Of a DNA stretch of 64,000 nt, positions 17,430 to 26,183 are shown piece after piece. Origin of the DNA: Aurantiacibacter gangjinensis (lineage in GTDB: Bacteria > Pseudomonadota > Alphaproteobacteria > Sphingomonadales > Sphingomonadaceae). Below the pieces are notes generated by a model. The model was not told the origin of the DNA. It saw only the letters and a list, made by a program, of their open reading frames with translations, and did no database searches. Numbering within the stretch: the stretch's first letter is position 1; each line of letters starts with the position of its first letter. Location of the stretch: positions 744,001-808,000 of the forward strand of contig NZ_CP018097.1 of the NCBI RefSeq assembly GCF_001886695.1, written 5' to 3'. The position numbers and the translations under genes are program-made.

Positions 17430-18365
17430 TTAAAGCTTCTCGGTCAGCTCAGGCACGGCGTTGAAGAGATCGGCGACGAGTCCGATATCCGCGACCTGGA
17501 AAATCGGCGCGTCGGGATCCTTGTTGATTGCCACAATCACCTTGGAATCCTTCATGCCCGCCAGATGCTGGATCGCGCCGGAAATACCGACGGCGATATA
17601 GACTTCGGGCGCCACGATCTTGCCGGTCTGGCCGACCTGGTAATCGTTGGGCACATAGCCTGCGTCCACCGCGGCGCGGCTGGCACCGATGGCGGCGCCC
17701 AGCTTGTCTGCCAGCGGCGTGATATATTGCTCGAACGTCTCGGCATCCTTCAGCGCGCGGCCGCCGGAAACGACGATTCCTGCGCTGGTGAGCTCCGGAC
17801 GCTCGCTTTCGACCGCATCGAGGCTGACGAAGCTGGAAAGGCCTGCATCGCCTGCACCGCTGACGGTTTCGACAGATGCGCTACCCCCGGTGGCTTCGGC
17901 CTTGTCGAAGCTGGTGGCGCGCACGGTGATGACCAGCTTTGCATCGCCGCTCTCGACCGTGGCAATGGCATTGCCGGCATAGATCGGGCGTTTGAAGGTC
18001 TTGGGGCCTTCCACCGCAATGATATCGGAGACCTGCATCACATCCAGCTTTGCAGCGACGCGCGGCAGGATGTTTTTGCCGGTGGTGGTGGCAGGCGCCA
18101 GCACGGCGTCATAGCCATCCATCAGCCCGACGATCAGCGGGGCGACGTTTTCTGCAAGGCCATTGGCATAGGCGGCGTCGGAAGCGACGAGCACCTTCTC
18201 CACGCCGGCGATCTTGGCGGCGGCGTCGCCTGCGGCAGCGGCATCATCGCCGCCAGCCAGCAGCACGTGCACAGGGCCGCCCAATGCGGCAGCCGCGGTT
18301 ACGGTGGCAAAAGTGGCATCGGCGATCTCGGCGCCGTTCGTTTCTGCGAGTACGAGCGAAGTCAT
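17430..18365 (-). CDS. etfA: Electron transfer flavoprotein subunit alpha
   Basis: A 311-residue FAD-binding subunit that passes electrons from acyl-CoA and other dehydrogenases to the ETF:ubiquinone oxidoreductase. The C-terminal FAD domain is clear: [67 protein letters not shown] and the final [11 protein letters not shown]. It follows etfB with a 1-nt overlap, and the two subunits form a heterodimer. Transcription probably ends at the hairpin 17354-17381. Confidence 0.97.
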   Translation of the reverse strand: MTSLVLAETNGAEIADATFATVTAAAALGGPVHVLLAGGDDAAAAGDAAAKIAGVEKVLVASDAAYANGLAENVAPLIVGLMDGYDAVLAPATTTGKNILPRVAAKLDVMQVSDIIAVEGPKTFKRPIYAGNAIATVESGDAKLVITVRATSFDKAEATGGSASVETVSGAGDAGLSSFVSLDAVESERPELTSAGIVVSGGRALKDAETFEQYITPLADKLGAAIGASRAAVDAGYVPNDYQVGQTGKIVAPEVYIAVGISGAIQHLAGMKDSKVIVAINKDPDAPIFQVADIGLVADLFNAVPELTEKL

Positions 18366-19111
18366 CAGGCAACTCCCATCGATTTGAGTTTGGCGACCAG
18401 CGCGTCGACATCCTCGACCATTTCACCGGCCTGGCGCACAGGCGGCTCAGCGACATTGGTGGTGGTGAGGCGCGGCTCGGTTTCGACGCCGTAATCGGCC
18501 GGGCTCTTGGTATCGAGCGGCTTCTTCTTTGCCTTCATGATATTGGGGAGCGAGGCGTAACGCGGCTCGTTCAGGCGCAGATCGGTGGTAACGATGGCGG
18601 GAAGGGTGAGCTTCACCGTTTCCAGGCCGCCATCCACTTCGCGCGTCACGTGAACGCTGTCGCCGTCGATCTCTACCTTGCTGGCGAAAGTGCCTTGCGG
18701 GCGATCCATAAGAGCAGCCAGCATTTGCCCGGTCTGGTTGGAATCGTCGTCGATCGCCTGCTTGCCCAGCATGACGATGCCGGGGCTCTCTTCCTCGGCA
18801 ATGGCTTTCAGGATCTTGGCAACGGCGAGCGGTTCTACCTGATCTTCCGTTTCCACCAGGATCGCCCGGTCTGCACCCATGGCGAGCGCGGTGCGCAGCG
18901 TTTCCTGCGCTTTGGCAGGGCCGATGGACACGGCGACCACTTCTTCTGCCTTGCCCGCCTCTTTCAGGCGCAAGGCTTCCTCGACGGCAATCTCGTCGAA
19001 GGGGTTCATGCTCATTTTCACATTGGCGAGGTCAACGCCGGAGCCATCCGCTTTTACGCGGGGCTTCACATTGTAATCGATCACCCGTTTGACGGGGACG
19101 AGGATTTTCAT
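18365..19111 (-). CDS. etfB: Electron transfer flavoprotein subunit beta
   Basis: A 248-residue AMP-binding subunit of ETF. Signatures are [13 protein letters not shown] at the N-terminus, [20 protein letters not shown], the GADRAILVE segment, the AMP-site [15 protein letters not shown], and the family signature region [42 protein letters not shown] precedes the ATG by about 6 nt. It is first in the etfBA operon, and a palindrome-covered promoter lies upstream. Confidence 0.97.
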   Translation of the reverse strand: MKILVPVKRVIDYNVKPRVKADGSGVDLANVKMSMNPFDEIAVEEALRLKEAGKAEEVVAVSIGPAKAQETLRTALAMGADRAILVETEDQVEPLAVAKILKAIAEEESPGIVMLGKQAIDDDSNQTGQMLAALMDRPQGTFASKVEIDGDSVHVTREVDGGLETVKLTLPAIVTTDLRLNEPRYASLPNIMKAKKKPLDTKSPADYGVETEPRLTTTNVAEPPVRQAGEMVEDVDALVAKLKSMGVA

Positions 19112-19163
19112 AGGTCTTCCTCTCTGACAAAAGGATTCGCATACCGGAGGAACCGGTCTGCCG

Positions 19164-19193
19164 CTTATGTAAACTGCCTGACGTATAGGTCAA
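19164..19193 (-). promoter_or_regulatory. Promoter with palindromic operator upstream of etfBA
   Basis: Read leftward, TTGACC (19193-19188) is followed after 18 nt by CATAAG (19169-19164), a fair -35/-10 pair. The near-palindrome TGACCTATACGTCA (19192-19179, one mismatch) overlaps the -35. Fatty-acid and branched-chain amino-acid degradation genes of proteobacteria are often controlled by TetR or MerR-type repressors at such sites; which one acts here is unknown. Confidence 0.45.
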
Positions 19194-19271
19194 GCAGCAT
19201 TGCCGACGTCTTTACGCCTCTGGCCAAGCCGCCTAGCTTGTCCGTCCAACGCATGAAAGGGGAGTTTGGGC

Positions 19272-19772
19272 ATGCGCTTTTTGCCGATAGTCGCGCTACT
19301 GCTGATTGCATCGCCCGCCAGCGCGCAGGAAACGCGCAGCGCGCCAGACGATCACGTGCCGCCCGCCGCCTCTCTGGATGGGATGGACTGGCTTGTCGGG
19401 CAATGGGCCGGGCCGGGCATTATGGGCCACCCTTCGATGGAAAGCTGGCTGCCGCCGAGCGGCGATGTGATGGTCGGCACCTTCGTGCAGGAAGACGGCG
19501 AGGGATCGGTGATGTTTACCGAACACCTCTATCTGCTGGAGACGGAAGGCTCGGTGGAACTGCGCCTCAAGCATTTCAATGCCGACCTGACAGGCTGGGA
19601 GGAGAAGGACGGTTTCCTGACCTTCCGGTTGGTGGCGATGGAGAACTGCGCGGCCTATTTCAGCGGACTGACCCTGCGCTGCGATGGCGAAGACGGGCTG
19701 CTCGCCGCAGTCAGGATGCGCGCTGCTGACGGCGAAACCAGCGAGCTGGTGTTTCGCTTTACACGCCTTTGA
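19272..19772 (+). CDS. Secreted DUF6265-family protein
   Basis: 166 residues from the ATG at 19272. AAAGGGGAG lies 7 nt upstream, and an upstream TTG at 19266 is less likely. A signal peptide (about residues 1-20, ASPASAQ) indicates export. The mature part has the DUF6265 pattern: DWLVGQWAG near the start, then HPSMESWLPPSGDVMVGTF. This is a lipocalin-like beta-barrel family of unknown function. It is divergent from etfB. Confidence 0.82.
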   Translation: MRFLPIVALLLIASPASAQETRSAPDDHVPPAASLDGMDWLVGQWAGPGIMGHPSMESWLPPSGDVMVGTFVQEDGEGSVMFTEHLYLLETEGSVELRLKHFNADLTGWEEKDGFLTFRLVAMENCAAYFSGLTLRCDGEDGLLAAVRMRAADGETSELVFRFTRL

Positions 19773-19818
19773 GAAACCCTCTCCCGCGATCGTACGTTAG
19801 TGTCCGGGGAGAAAGCCG

Positions 19819-20529
19819 TTGAGCAGAGCACCACAAAAGGTCGGCGATATCCTGGACCGGCTTGAAGAGCTGGCGAAGGACCAGGACGATGTGACCGTAG
19901 GCCGCATCGTCAACACGTTCGGCCCGCGCACATTCGGCCCGGCAATCATGCTGCCTGCCATGCTCGAAATCACCCCGCTGGGCGCAGTGCCGGGGATGCC
20001 GACCGTCCTTGCCGTCATTATCCTGCTGGTCGCGGCGCAAAAAATGCTGGGCCGCACCTGCCTCTGGCTGCCCGGCATCATCACCAATCGCACCATCGGC
20101 GATGAGACGCTGGCCAAGTCGACTAGCAAGCTGCGCGGTATCGCGGGCTGGCTCGACCGGCATTTCCACCGGCGCTGGATGTTCATGACGCAAACGCCGT
20201 TCTCGCAAATCGCTGCGGGGATCGTGGTGCTGCTCTGCTTAATCGTCCCGTTTCTCGAAGTGCTGCCATTCGCCAGCAGCGTGCCGATGATCGCCATCGC
20301 CGGTTTCGGCCTCGCCGTATTGGTGCGTGACGGCGTGCTGATGGCTTTCGCGCTGGCAATCAGCCTAGTGCTTGCAGGTCTGGGCCTGGACTTTTCCGAT
20401 GGCAATCTGTCCGACACCGACGCCGCCGATGGCGTCATCACCGAAGACATGATGCGGGACGAGCCGCGAGACCTGCCGCGCGATCTTGGCGAAGCGGTCG
20501 ACCAGCGAACGCGCGCTCCGGAAGAATAG
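19819..20529 (+). CDS. ExoD-family membrane protein
   Basis: A 236-residue protein of the exopolysaccharide synthesis ExoD family. A soluble N-terminus (about 30 residues) is followed by about four hydrophobic segments (FGPAIMLPAMLEITPLGAVPGMP; PTVLAVIILLVAAQKMLG; QIAAGIVVLLCLIVPFLEVLPF; IAIAGFGLAVLVRDGVLM) and an acidic/basic tail. The start is a TTG supported by GGGGAG 7 nt upstream. ExoD was named for a rhizobial exopolysaccharide and invasion phenotype; its molecular role is not established. Confidence 0.85.
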   Translation: MSRAPQKVGDILDRLEELAKDQDDVTVGRIVNTFGPRTFGPAIMLPAMLEITPLGAVPGMPTVLAVIILLVAAQKMLGRTCLWLPGIITNRTIGDETLAKSTSKLRGIAGWLDRHFHRRWMFMTQTPFSQIAAGIVVLLCLIVPFLEVLPFASSVPMIAIAGFGLAVLVRDGVLMAFALAISLVLAGLGLDFSDGNLSDTDAADGVITEDMMRDEPRDLPRDLGEAVDQRTRAPEE

Positions 20530-20551
20530 CTCGCACAGCAAAAGGCCGAAC

Positions 20552-20566
20552 GCATCGCGGTGATGC
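20552..20566. terminator. Possible hairpin between convergent exoD-like and sucC
   Basis: GCATC (20552-20556) and GATGC (20562-20566) can pair around a 5-nt loop in the 73-nt gap between two convergent stop codons. There is no clear T-tract, so terminator function is uncertain. Confidence 0.3.
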
Positions 20567-20602
20567 ATCCGGTCTTATACGCATTTTGCGAGCGGGTGCG
20601 AG

Positions 20603-21802
20603 TTAGGCCGCTTCCTTCACCTGCGCCACGATCTTACGGGCGGCATCGCCCAGATCGTCTGCCGGGATGATCGGCAGGCCGCTATTGGCGAGGATATCCT
20701 TGCCCGCTTCCACATTGGTGCCTTCCAGCCGCACGACCAGCGGCACGTCCAGCTCGACTTCCTTCGCCGCGGCGACGATGCCTTCGGCGATCGTATCGCA
20801 GCGCATGATCCCGCCGAAGATATTGACGAGGATGCCTTCGACCGCATCGTCCGACAGGATGATCTTGAACGCCTCGGTTACCTTTTCAGTGGTGGCACCG
20901 CCACCAACATCGAGGAAGTTTGCCGGGAACGCGCCGTTCAGCTTGATGATGTCCATTGTCGCCATCGCAAGGCCCGCGCCGTTGACCATGCAGCCGATAT
21001 TGCCGTCGAGCTTGATGTAAGCGAGATCGTGCTTGCCTGCTTCGACTTCGGCGGGGTCTTCCTCGGTCTCGTCGCGCATCGCTTCCACATCGGGATGGCG
21101 GTAGAGCGCATTGCCGTCGAAGCTCATCTTGGTGTCGAGCACCAGCAATTCCCCGCCTTCGGTTTCGACCAGCGGATTGATTTCCAGCATCTCGGCATCG
21201 AGCGCGGTGAAGGCTTCGTATAGCTGCGCGGCCAGCTTCTGCGCCTGCTTGGCAAGCGCGCCTTCCAGCTTCAGCGCATAGGCGACGCTGCGGCCGTGAT
21301 GCGGCATGAAGCCGGTGGCCGGGTCGATGGTGATGGTGGTGATCTTCTCGGGCGTATTGTGCGCCACATCTTCGATATCCATGCCGCCTTCGGTGGATAC
21401 AATCATGGCGATATGGCTGCTGGCGCGGTCCACCAGCATGGAGAGGTAGAATTCCTTGGCGATGTCCACGCCGTCAGTCACGTACAGGCGATTGACCTGC
21501 TTGCCTTCGTCACCGGTCTGGATCGTGACCAGCGTGTTGCCGAGCATTTCGCCCGCATCCTTGCGCACGTCGTCCACCGAATGGGCCAGCCGCACGCCGC
21601 CCTTGGCATCCTGGCCCAGTTCCTTGAACTTGCCCTTGCCGCGTCCGCCGGCGTGGATCTGCGCTTTCACGACATAGAGCGGGCCGGGCAGCTTTTCGGC
21701 CGCGGCAACCGCTTCTTCAACGCTCATCGCGGCGTGACCGGCGGGTACGCCGATGCCGTATTTCGCCAGCAGTTCCTTGGCCTGGTATTCGTGGATGTTC
21801 AT
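20603..21802 (-). CDS. sucC: Succinyl-CoA synthetase (ADP-forming) subunit beta
   Basis: Beta subunit (399 residues) of the TCA-cycle enzyme converting succinyl-CoA to succinate with ATP formation. An ATP-grasp domain fills the N-terminal half ([59 protein letters not shown]). The C-terminal CoA-ligase domain includes [12 protein letters not shown] and [16 protein letters not shown]. The alpha subunit gene sucD, often next to sucC, is not on either side, so it must lie elsewhere. Confidence 0.97.
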   Translation of the reverse strand: MNIHEYQAKELLAKYGIGVPAGHAAMSVEEAVAAAEKLPGPLYVVKAQIHAGGRGKGKFKELGQDAKGGVRLAHSVDDVRKDAGEMLGNTLVTIQTGDEGKQVNRLYVTDGVDIAKEFYLSMLVDRASSHIAMIVSTEGGMDIEDVAHNTPEKITTITIDPATGFMPHHGRSVAYALKLEGALAKQAQKLAAQLYEAFTALDAEMLEINPLVETEGGELLVLDTKMSFDGNALYRHPDVEAMRDETEEDPAEVEAGKHDLAYIKLDGNIGCMVNGAGLAMATMDIIKLNGAFPANFLDVGGGATTEKVTEAFKIILSDDAVEGILVNIFGGIMRCDTIAEGIVAAAKEVELDVPLVVRLEGTNVEAGKDILANSGLPIIPADDLGDAARKIVAQVKEAA

Positions 21803-21907
21803 GGGGAGCCTCTTAGCGGAGTCGCAGGATCGGATTGTGCGCGCGCTAAAGCATCATCGCGCAGTGCTTGCAAACCCTATTGCCGCGCGTCATCTGCTTG
21901 CATTCCT

Positions 21908-22690
21908 ATGATTGACTCGATGCGCCTGGAACAGATCTGCCGCGAAGCGGGCTATATGGCGCTGTCGCGATGGCCGGGGCATGGCCATGCGCTCGAAAGC
22001 TGGGAGAAAGAGCCCGGCTCCCCGGTGTGCGAGGCGGACCTCGAAGTCGATGCCTTTCTGCGCCGCGAGTTGGGCAGCCTGCTGCCCTCTGCCGGGTGGC
22101 TGTCGGAAGAAACGCGCGACAATGACAAGCGGCTGGCGAAGGGCCTGATCTGGCTGGTCGACCCGATCGACGGGACGCGCGATTTCATTCGCGGGCGCAG
22201 CGGCTGGGCCGTCAGCGTGGCACTGGTGAGCGGGGGACGTCCGCTGATCGGCGTGCTTGTGGCGCCAGCGCGAAACGGGGGCGAAGTCTGGTCCGCCACG
22301 GCGGGCAAGGGCGCGTGGCGCAATGGCAAGCGGCTGGCGGCGAGCACGCGCAGGAATTTTGTCGGCGCGCGGGTGCCCGCCCACGACCTGTCGAAAGAGG
22401 ACCGCGACCTCACCAAGGTGGAGCAGCCCAATTCCATCGCCCTGCGCGTAGCGATGGTGGCGGATGACCAGGCCGACCTCGTGGCGACGCTGCGATGGGG
22501 TTATGAATGGGATATCGCCGCAGCCGCCCTGATCGCGCGCGAGGCAGGCGCCAGCGTGACCGACGCCTTTGGCAAACCGCTCGCCTACAACAAGCGCGAC
22601 CCGCGAGCCTTCGGCCTGCTTGTAAGTGCACCCGGCATCCACGCCGCAGCGGTGGAACGGCTGGCGGAGAGAGCTGCGCGCCTTTCTTGA
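21908..22690 (+). CDS. cysQ: 3'(2'),5'-bisphosphate nucleotidase / inositol monophosphatase family
   Basis: 260 residues from MIDSMRL (21908); an ATG at 21920 is also possible. Metal-site motifs of the FIG superfamily are present: the SEET Glu near residue 67, WLVDPIDGTRDFI (about 82-94) and the C-terminal YEWDIAAAALIAREAG. CysQ-type enzymes hydrolyse PAP to AMP and relieve inhibition in sulfate assimilation. An inositol-phosphatase role cannot be excluded from sequence. It is divergent from sucC, with about 100 bp between them. Confidence 0.88.
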   Translation: MIDSMRLEQICREAGYMALSRWPGHGHALESWEKEPGSPVCEADLEVDAFLRRELGSLLPSAGWLSEETRDNDKRLAKGLIWLVDPIDGTRDFIRGRSGWAVSVALVSGGRPLIGVLVAPARNGGEVWSATAGKGAWRNGKRLAASTRRNFVGARVPAHDLSKEDRDLTKVEQPNSIALRVAMVADDQADLVATLRWGYEWDIAAAALIAREAGASVTDAFGKPLAYNKRDPRAFGLLVSAPGIHAAAVERLAERAARLS

Positions 22691-22706
22691 GAAGCCGCAT
22701 ATCGAA

Positions 22707-22732
22707 AGGGCCGCCCCATCCGGAGCGGCCCT
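22707..22732. terminator. Hairpin between convergent cysQ and ompA-like genes
   Basis: AGGGCCGC (22707-22714) pairs perfectly with GCGGCCCT (22725-22732) around a 10-nt loop, 17 nt after the cysQ stop. T-tracts are weak on both sides. It is a probable bidirectional transcription stop. Confidence 0.5.
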
Positions 22733-22791
22733 ATCACTTACCGATCTCGCTGATGTCAGTCAGCGACCGAGCCCAAACGGGCGACCGTCAA

Positions 22792-23469
22792 TCAATACGC
22801 ATCCTGCACGTCATCTTCGGTAACAGGCGTGATGCGGATTTCCACGCGGCGGTTCTGCGAACGGCCGCTTTCGCTGGTGTTGTCGGCGATCGGATATTGT
22901 TCGCCATAGCCGATCGTCTCGATGCGCGAGCGGGCTACGCCGCGCGAGACGAGATAGTTGGCGACCGATTCGGCGCGGCGGCGCGACAGGTCGAGGTTGT
23001 ACTGGTCGCTACCGGTCGAATCGGTGTGACCCATTACGTCGATCAGCGAGCCCGGGCGCTCCACCAGGTTCTGCGCCACGCCGTCCAGCACATTGCGCAT
23101 GTCGGGAGAGATGTTGGTGGAGTTGACCGCGAAGGTCACATCCGGGAAGCGCACGAGGAAGCTGTCATCGCCTTCCACCACGTCAACGCCGGTACCGGCA
23201 GTGACTTCTTCGATCTCGCGGATCTGCTCGTCCATGCGGTAGCCGACATAGCCGCCGGCAGCGCCGCCAATACCTGCGCCGATGATGCGCGCCGTCTTGC
23301 CGCCGATCAGGCCGCCCAGCAGGTAGCCGAGGCCAGCCCCGCCGATGCCGCCGATGGCTGCGCGCGAAATAGTGCGTTCGCCGGTGTTGGGATCGGTGAC
23401 GCAGGCGCTGGTCGTGCCGATCAGCGCGAGCGCAGCCGTCGTCGAAATGAGGATCTTCTTGATTTGCAT
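22792..23469 (-). CDS. OmpA-family lipoprotein (YiaD-like)
   Basis: A 225-residue outer-membrane lipoprotein that binds peptidoglycan. The signal peptide ends with lipobox TSAC (Cys about residue 23). A Gly-rich glycine-zipper segment follows (AAIGGIGGAGLGYLLGGLIGG, about 37-75). The OmpA domain is at about 105-218, with DVMGHTDSTGS, NLDLSRRRAESVANYL and the final GRSQNRRVEIRI. An EcfG-type promoter lies upstream, so induction in general stress is likely. Such proteins tether the outer membrane to the wall. Confidence 0.93.
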   Translation of the reverse strand: MQIKKILISTTAALALIGTTSACVTDPNTGERTISRAAIGGIGGAGLGYLLGGLIGGKTARIIGAGIGGAAGGYVGYRMDEQIREIEEVTAGTGVDVVEGDDSFLVRFPDVTFAVNSTNISPDMRNVLDGVAQNLVERPGSLIDVMGHTDSTGSDQYNLDLSRRRAESVANYLVSRGVARSRIETIGYGEQYPIADNTSESGRSQNRRVEIRITPVTEDDVQDAY

Positions 23470-23530
23470 GTTGTACCTTCCTCCAGAAAGCGCAGACCAC
23501 CAGTGCGAGTGGCTGGCCTAGCGGTGTCCT

Positions 23531-23555
23531 AACGCCGCGCATTGCTGCCTGTTCC
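23531..23555 (-). promoter_or_regulatory. EcfG-type general stress promoter of the OmpA lipoprotein gene
   Basis: Read leftward, GGAAC (23555-23551), a 16-nt spacer and CGTT (23534-23531) give a perfect match to the sigma-EcfG consensus. The start codon at 23469 leaves a leader of about 55 nt. Confidence 0.7.
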
Positions 23556-23615
23556 TGCACATGTGAATCAGAAGGGATTAGGTTTTGCAGTCAAACCTGC
23601 TAGCGCGGTCTGACA

Positions 23616-24911
23616 ATGGAACCGTTTCCCTGGCTGTATCTCGTCGCTCTTGCCCTGTTGATCCTGCTCAATGGCATCTTCGCCATGTCGGAACTGGCCA
23701 TCGTATCGGCGCGCACGGCGCGGCTGAGGATGGCGGCCGAGAAAGGTAGCAAGAGCGCCGCGGTTGCCATGCGGCTTGCGGCGGAACCGGGCAAGTTTCT
23801 CTCCACCGTGCAGATCGGCATCACGCTGATCGCGGTGATTTCGGGCGCGGTGTCGGGCGCGACCCTGGGCGAGCCTGTGGGACAAAGGCTGGCGCTGCTC
23901 GGCATCGATCCGGACCTGGCTACCGAAATGGGCTTTGTGCTGGTCATCGCGCTGACGACTTTCTTCAGCGTGGTGGTAGGCGAGCTGGTGCCAAAGCAGC
24001 TTGCCTTGCGCGCCGCCGTGCCGATTTCGCTCGCCATGGCCATCCCGATGAGCGTGCTGGCCAAAGTGGCCGCGCCTTTCGTGTGGCTGCTGGATACCAC
24101 ATCCAACCTGCTGCTGGCCCTGCTTGGCATTCGCCACAAGGGCGATCACCGGATGACAGCGGAGGAGCTGCAGATGATCTTCGCCGATGCCACCCGCACC
24201 GGCGTGATCGAGGAGCAGGAGCGTGCCATCCTCTCGGGCATCATGCGCCTGCAGGACCGGCCCGTGCGCGAGTTGATGACCCCGCGCACCGAGCTCGACT
24301 GGCTCGATATCGATGCCGATGAAGACGCGATCCGGCAGACCATTTCCGATTCGCCGCACTCGCTGCTGCCGGTGGCGGAAGGCAATCCCGACAAGGTGCT
24401 GGGCGTCGTCAAGGTGCGCGAGGTGCTGACGCTGCTGATGGCAGGGCGCCCGGTGGTGCTCAACGAATTGCTGCGCAAGAGCGAAGTCGTGCCCGACCAG
24501 CTCGACGCGATGGACGCGCTGCGCGTGCTCCAGCAATCGGGCACAGGCATGGCCATGGTGCATGACGAATACGGCCACCTGGATGGCGTCGTCACCACCG
24601 CCGACTTGCTGAGCGCCATTGCTGGCGATTTCGCCAGTCACCAGGACGAAGGCGACACGCCCATGATTGCCGAGCGCGACGACGGCTCGCTGCTGATCTC
24701 GGGCGCGCTGGCTGCCGATGCGCTTGCGGACCGACTCGGTCTTGACCTGCCCGACAACCGCGAATTCGCGACCGCCGCGGGTTACGCACTGTTCGTGCTC
24801 AAGCACCTGCCCGCTGAGGGCGAAAGCTTCACCGACCAAGGCTGGCGTTTCGAAGTCGTCGACATGGACGGACGCAAGATCGATAAACTGTTGGTAGCCT
24901 CGCTGGACTAG
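23616..24911 (+). CDS. CNNM/CBS-domain membrane protein (CorC/HlyC/TlyC family)
   Basis: A 431-residue protein. An N-terminal DUF21/CNNM domain with about four helices (about residues 1-180; LLILLNGIFAMSELAIVSARTARL is typical) is followed by a CBS pair (about 205-330; LMTPRTELDWLDID and the second repeat at LRKSEVVPDQLDAMDAL) and a C-terminal CorC_HlyC domain (about 345-428). Related proteins take part in Mg2+/Co2+ efflux or regulation of it; the hemolysin name is historical. It is divergent from the ompA-like gene. Confidence 0.92.
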   Translation: MEPFPWLYLVALALLILLNGIFAMSELAIVSARTARLRMAAEKGSKSAAVAMRLAAEPGKFLSTVQIGITLIAVISGAVSGATLGEPVGQRLALLGIDPDLATEMGFVLVIALTTFFSVVVGELVPKQLALRAAVPISLAMAIPMSVLAKVAAPFVWLLDTTSNLLLALLGIRHKGDHRMTAEELQMIFADATRTGVIEEQERAILSGIMRLQDRPVRELMTPRTELDWLDIDADEDAIRQTISDSPHSLLPVAEGNPDKVLGVVKVREVLTLLMAGRPVVLNELLRKSEVVPDQLDAMDALRVLQQSGTGMAMVHDEYGHLDGVVTTADLLSAIAGDFASHQDEGDTPMIAERDDGSLLISGALAADALADRLGLDLPDNREFATAAGYALFVLKHLPAEGESFTDQGWRFEVVDMDGRKIDKLLVASLD

Positions 24912-24934
24912 CCAGAGGCCCTCGGCGGGATCTC

Positions 24935-25204
24935 TTGTCTTTCGCACCCGCATCCGCGGGCGCGTCCTCGGGGCAATTCCCTCCGCTTCGCTGCGGGGCA
25001 CCTGCGTTCGCCCGTTCGGGCTCGGTCGGTCGCTGGTCGCGACCGAGATCAGCGCTTAGCTCATTCGTGTGACGAAGCTCCGTTGCGCCAGCAACGGTAA
25101 GGGCGAACGCCCGCTCGCAGCGGGCACGCAGCGTAGCGAAGTGCGTCTAGCGAGGGAGTCGCAGACGGGCCGAAGGCCCACCAAGCCGCGGATGCGGCTT
25201 CGAC
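24935..25204. repeat. Structured intergenic repeat, inverted-pair copy with ATCC-loop hairpins
   Basis: This 270-bp noncoding block between two convergent stops is an imperfect inverted repeat of two units. The ends carry hairpins with the same loop: CCCGC-ATCC-GCGGG (24947-24960), and on the other strand AAGCCGC-GGAT-GCGGCTT (25183-25200). CCGCATCCGCGG (24948-24959) recurs as its exact complement at 25186-25197. Inside are TTCCCTCC and GCGGGGCACCTGCG blocks, also found after tRNA-Thr (34776-34925). It is a dispersed repeat of REP type or a structured RNA. Confidence 0.65.
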
Positions 25205-25207
25205 AAA

Positions 25208-25615
25208 TCAGGAAGGTATTACCGCCCTAGCTGCCTGTCCGTCACCCTCGGGTGCGGCGAGGATGGTGCGGATGGCGGTGCCCTTGTCGACCGTGAACGT
25301 CTCCGTATCGCCCACGCTGGTGCGGATGCCGGGCGCCGCTTCGCCAGCGGCGTCCAGCGCGCTGGTTTCCACCGCGCTGCGCGCTGCCGGGCCGCCGAAC
25401 AGAGCTTCGAGCGCCTGCTGCGAGGCAGTGCCTTCGGTCGGGCGCGGAGCGCCGGGCTGCGGGGGCACGAGGTGGAAATCGGGCGGTACCACCAGCGGCG
25501 CCTGACGCTGCACGGCAAATTCGTCCGGACGGTCGCGATCAAGGCTGATCCCGCCGCAGGCTGCAACGCTGACGGTCGCGAAGCCGAGAATGGTGGCACG
25601 GATGGTTTTACGCAT
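25208..25615 (-). CDS. DUF3035-family lipoprotein
   Basis: About 135 residues from MRKTIRAT (25615); a TTG at 25624 is an alternative. The signal peptide ends with lipobox VAAC (Cys about residue 20). The family signature follows: RPDEFAVQRQAPLVVPPDFHLVPPQPGAPRP. DUF3035 proteins are alphaproteobacterial lipoproteins of unknown role, usually downstream of lspA or near peptidase genes, as here (43 nt after lspA). It is the last gene of the leftward ileS-lspA run. Confidence 0.85.
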   Translation of the reverse strand: MRKTIRATILGFATVSVAACGGISLDRDRPDEFAVQRQAPLVVPPDFHLVPPQPGAPRPTEGTASQQALEALFGGPAARSAVETSALDAAGEAAPGIRTSVGDTETFTVDKGTAIRTILAAPEGDGQAARAVIPS

Positions 25616-25658
25616 GGTGTTCAATCACTTTCCATGGCCGCCGCGCGGGGGCCGGTAA

Positions 25659-26183
25659 TCACTTGCTGGTGTCTGACGCTTCCTGCTCATTGGCGGGTTT
25701 CTCGCTGATGAACAAGGCGCGCGCGAGAATAATGACCACCCCGATGGTGATCGCGGCATCGGCTACGTTGAAGATGAGGAAAGGGCGAAAGTCGCCGATA
25801 TGCAGGTCGGCATAGTCGATCACATAACCGAAGCGGAAGCGATCGACGATATTGCCAAGCGCGCCGCCCAGCACCAATGCCAGCGCGAGGATCTCGCCCA
25901 GCAACCTCTCGCGCAGCATCCAGATAAACACGATAAGCGCAATTCCGGCAGTCACGGCAACCAGGATCCAGCGCATCTCCATGCTGGTCGCCTCGAACAT
26001 GCCGAGCGAGACGCCGTAATTGTTGGTGCGGGTAAAATCGAAGAAGGGCAGCAGCGGGTAATGGTCGCCAATCTCGGTGAGGCCGAGGTCGTTGACAATG
26101 TAGTGCTTCATCCACTGGTCGGCGGCGAAGATCAGCGCGGCGAGCGCCAGCCCATAAGCGCGAAATTTGGCAATCTGGCTCAT
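25659..26183 (-). CDS. lspA: Lipoprotein signal peptidase (signal peptidase II)
   Basis: A 174-residue inner-membrane aspartyl protease that cleaves diacylglyceryl-prolipoproteins before the lipobox Cys. It has four membrane helices. The catalytic aspartates are in ALGNIVDRFRFGYVIDY and FNVADAAITIGV. Its ATG overlaps the ileS stop by 4 bp, the frequent ileS-lspA arrangement. Lipoprotein genes are numerous in this window, so the protease has many substrates nearby in the map. Confidence 0.96.
   Translation of the reverse strand: MSQIAKFRAYGLALAALIFAADQWMKHYIVNDLGLTEIGDHYPLLPFFDFTRTNNYGVSLGMFEATSMEMRWILVAVTAGIALIVFIWMLRERLLGEILALALVLGGALGNIVDRFRFGYVIDYADLHIGDFRPFLIFNVADAAITIGVVIILARALFISEKPANEQEASDTSK

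Noticed and set aside
18050-19729. A 559-codon open frame on the plus strand opposite etfA and etfB
   Set aside because: It is antisense to two clearly conserved genes and its Arg/His-rich translation has no domain. It is a high-GC shadow frame.
23568-25001. A 477-codon open frame on the minus strand opposite the CorC-like gene
   Set aside because: The translation is His/Gln/Arg-rich with no recognisable family, fully antisense to a conserved membrane/CBS protein.
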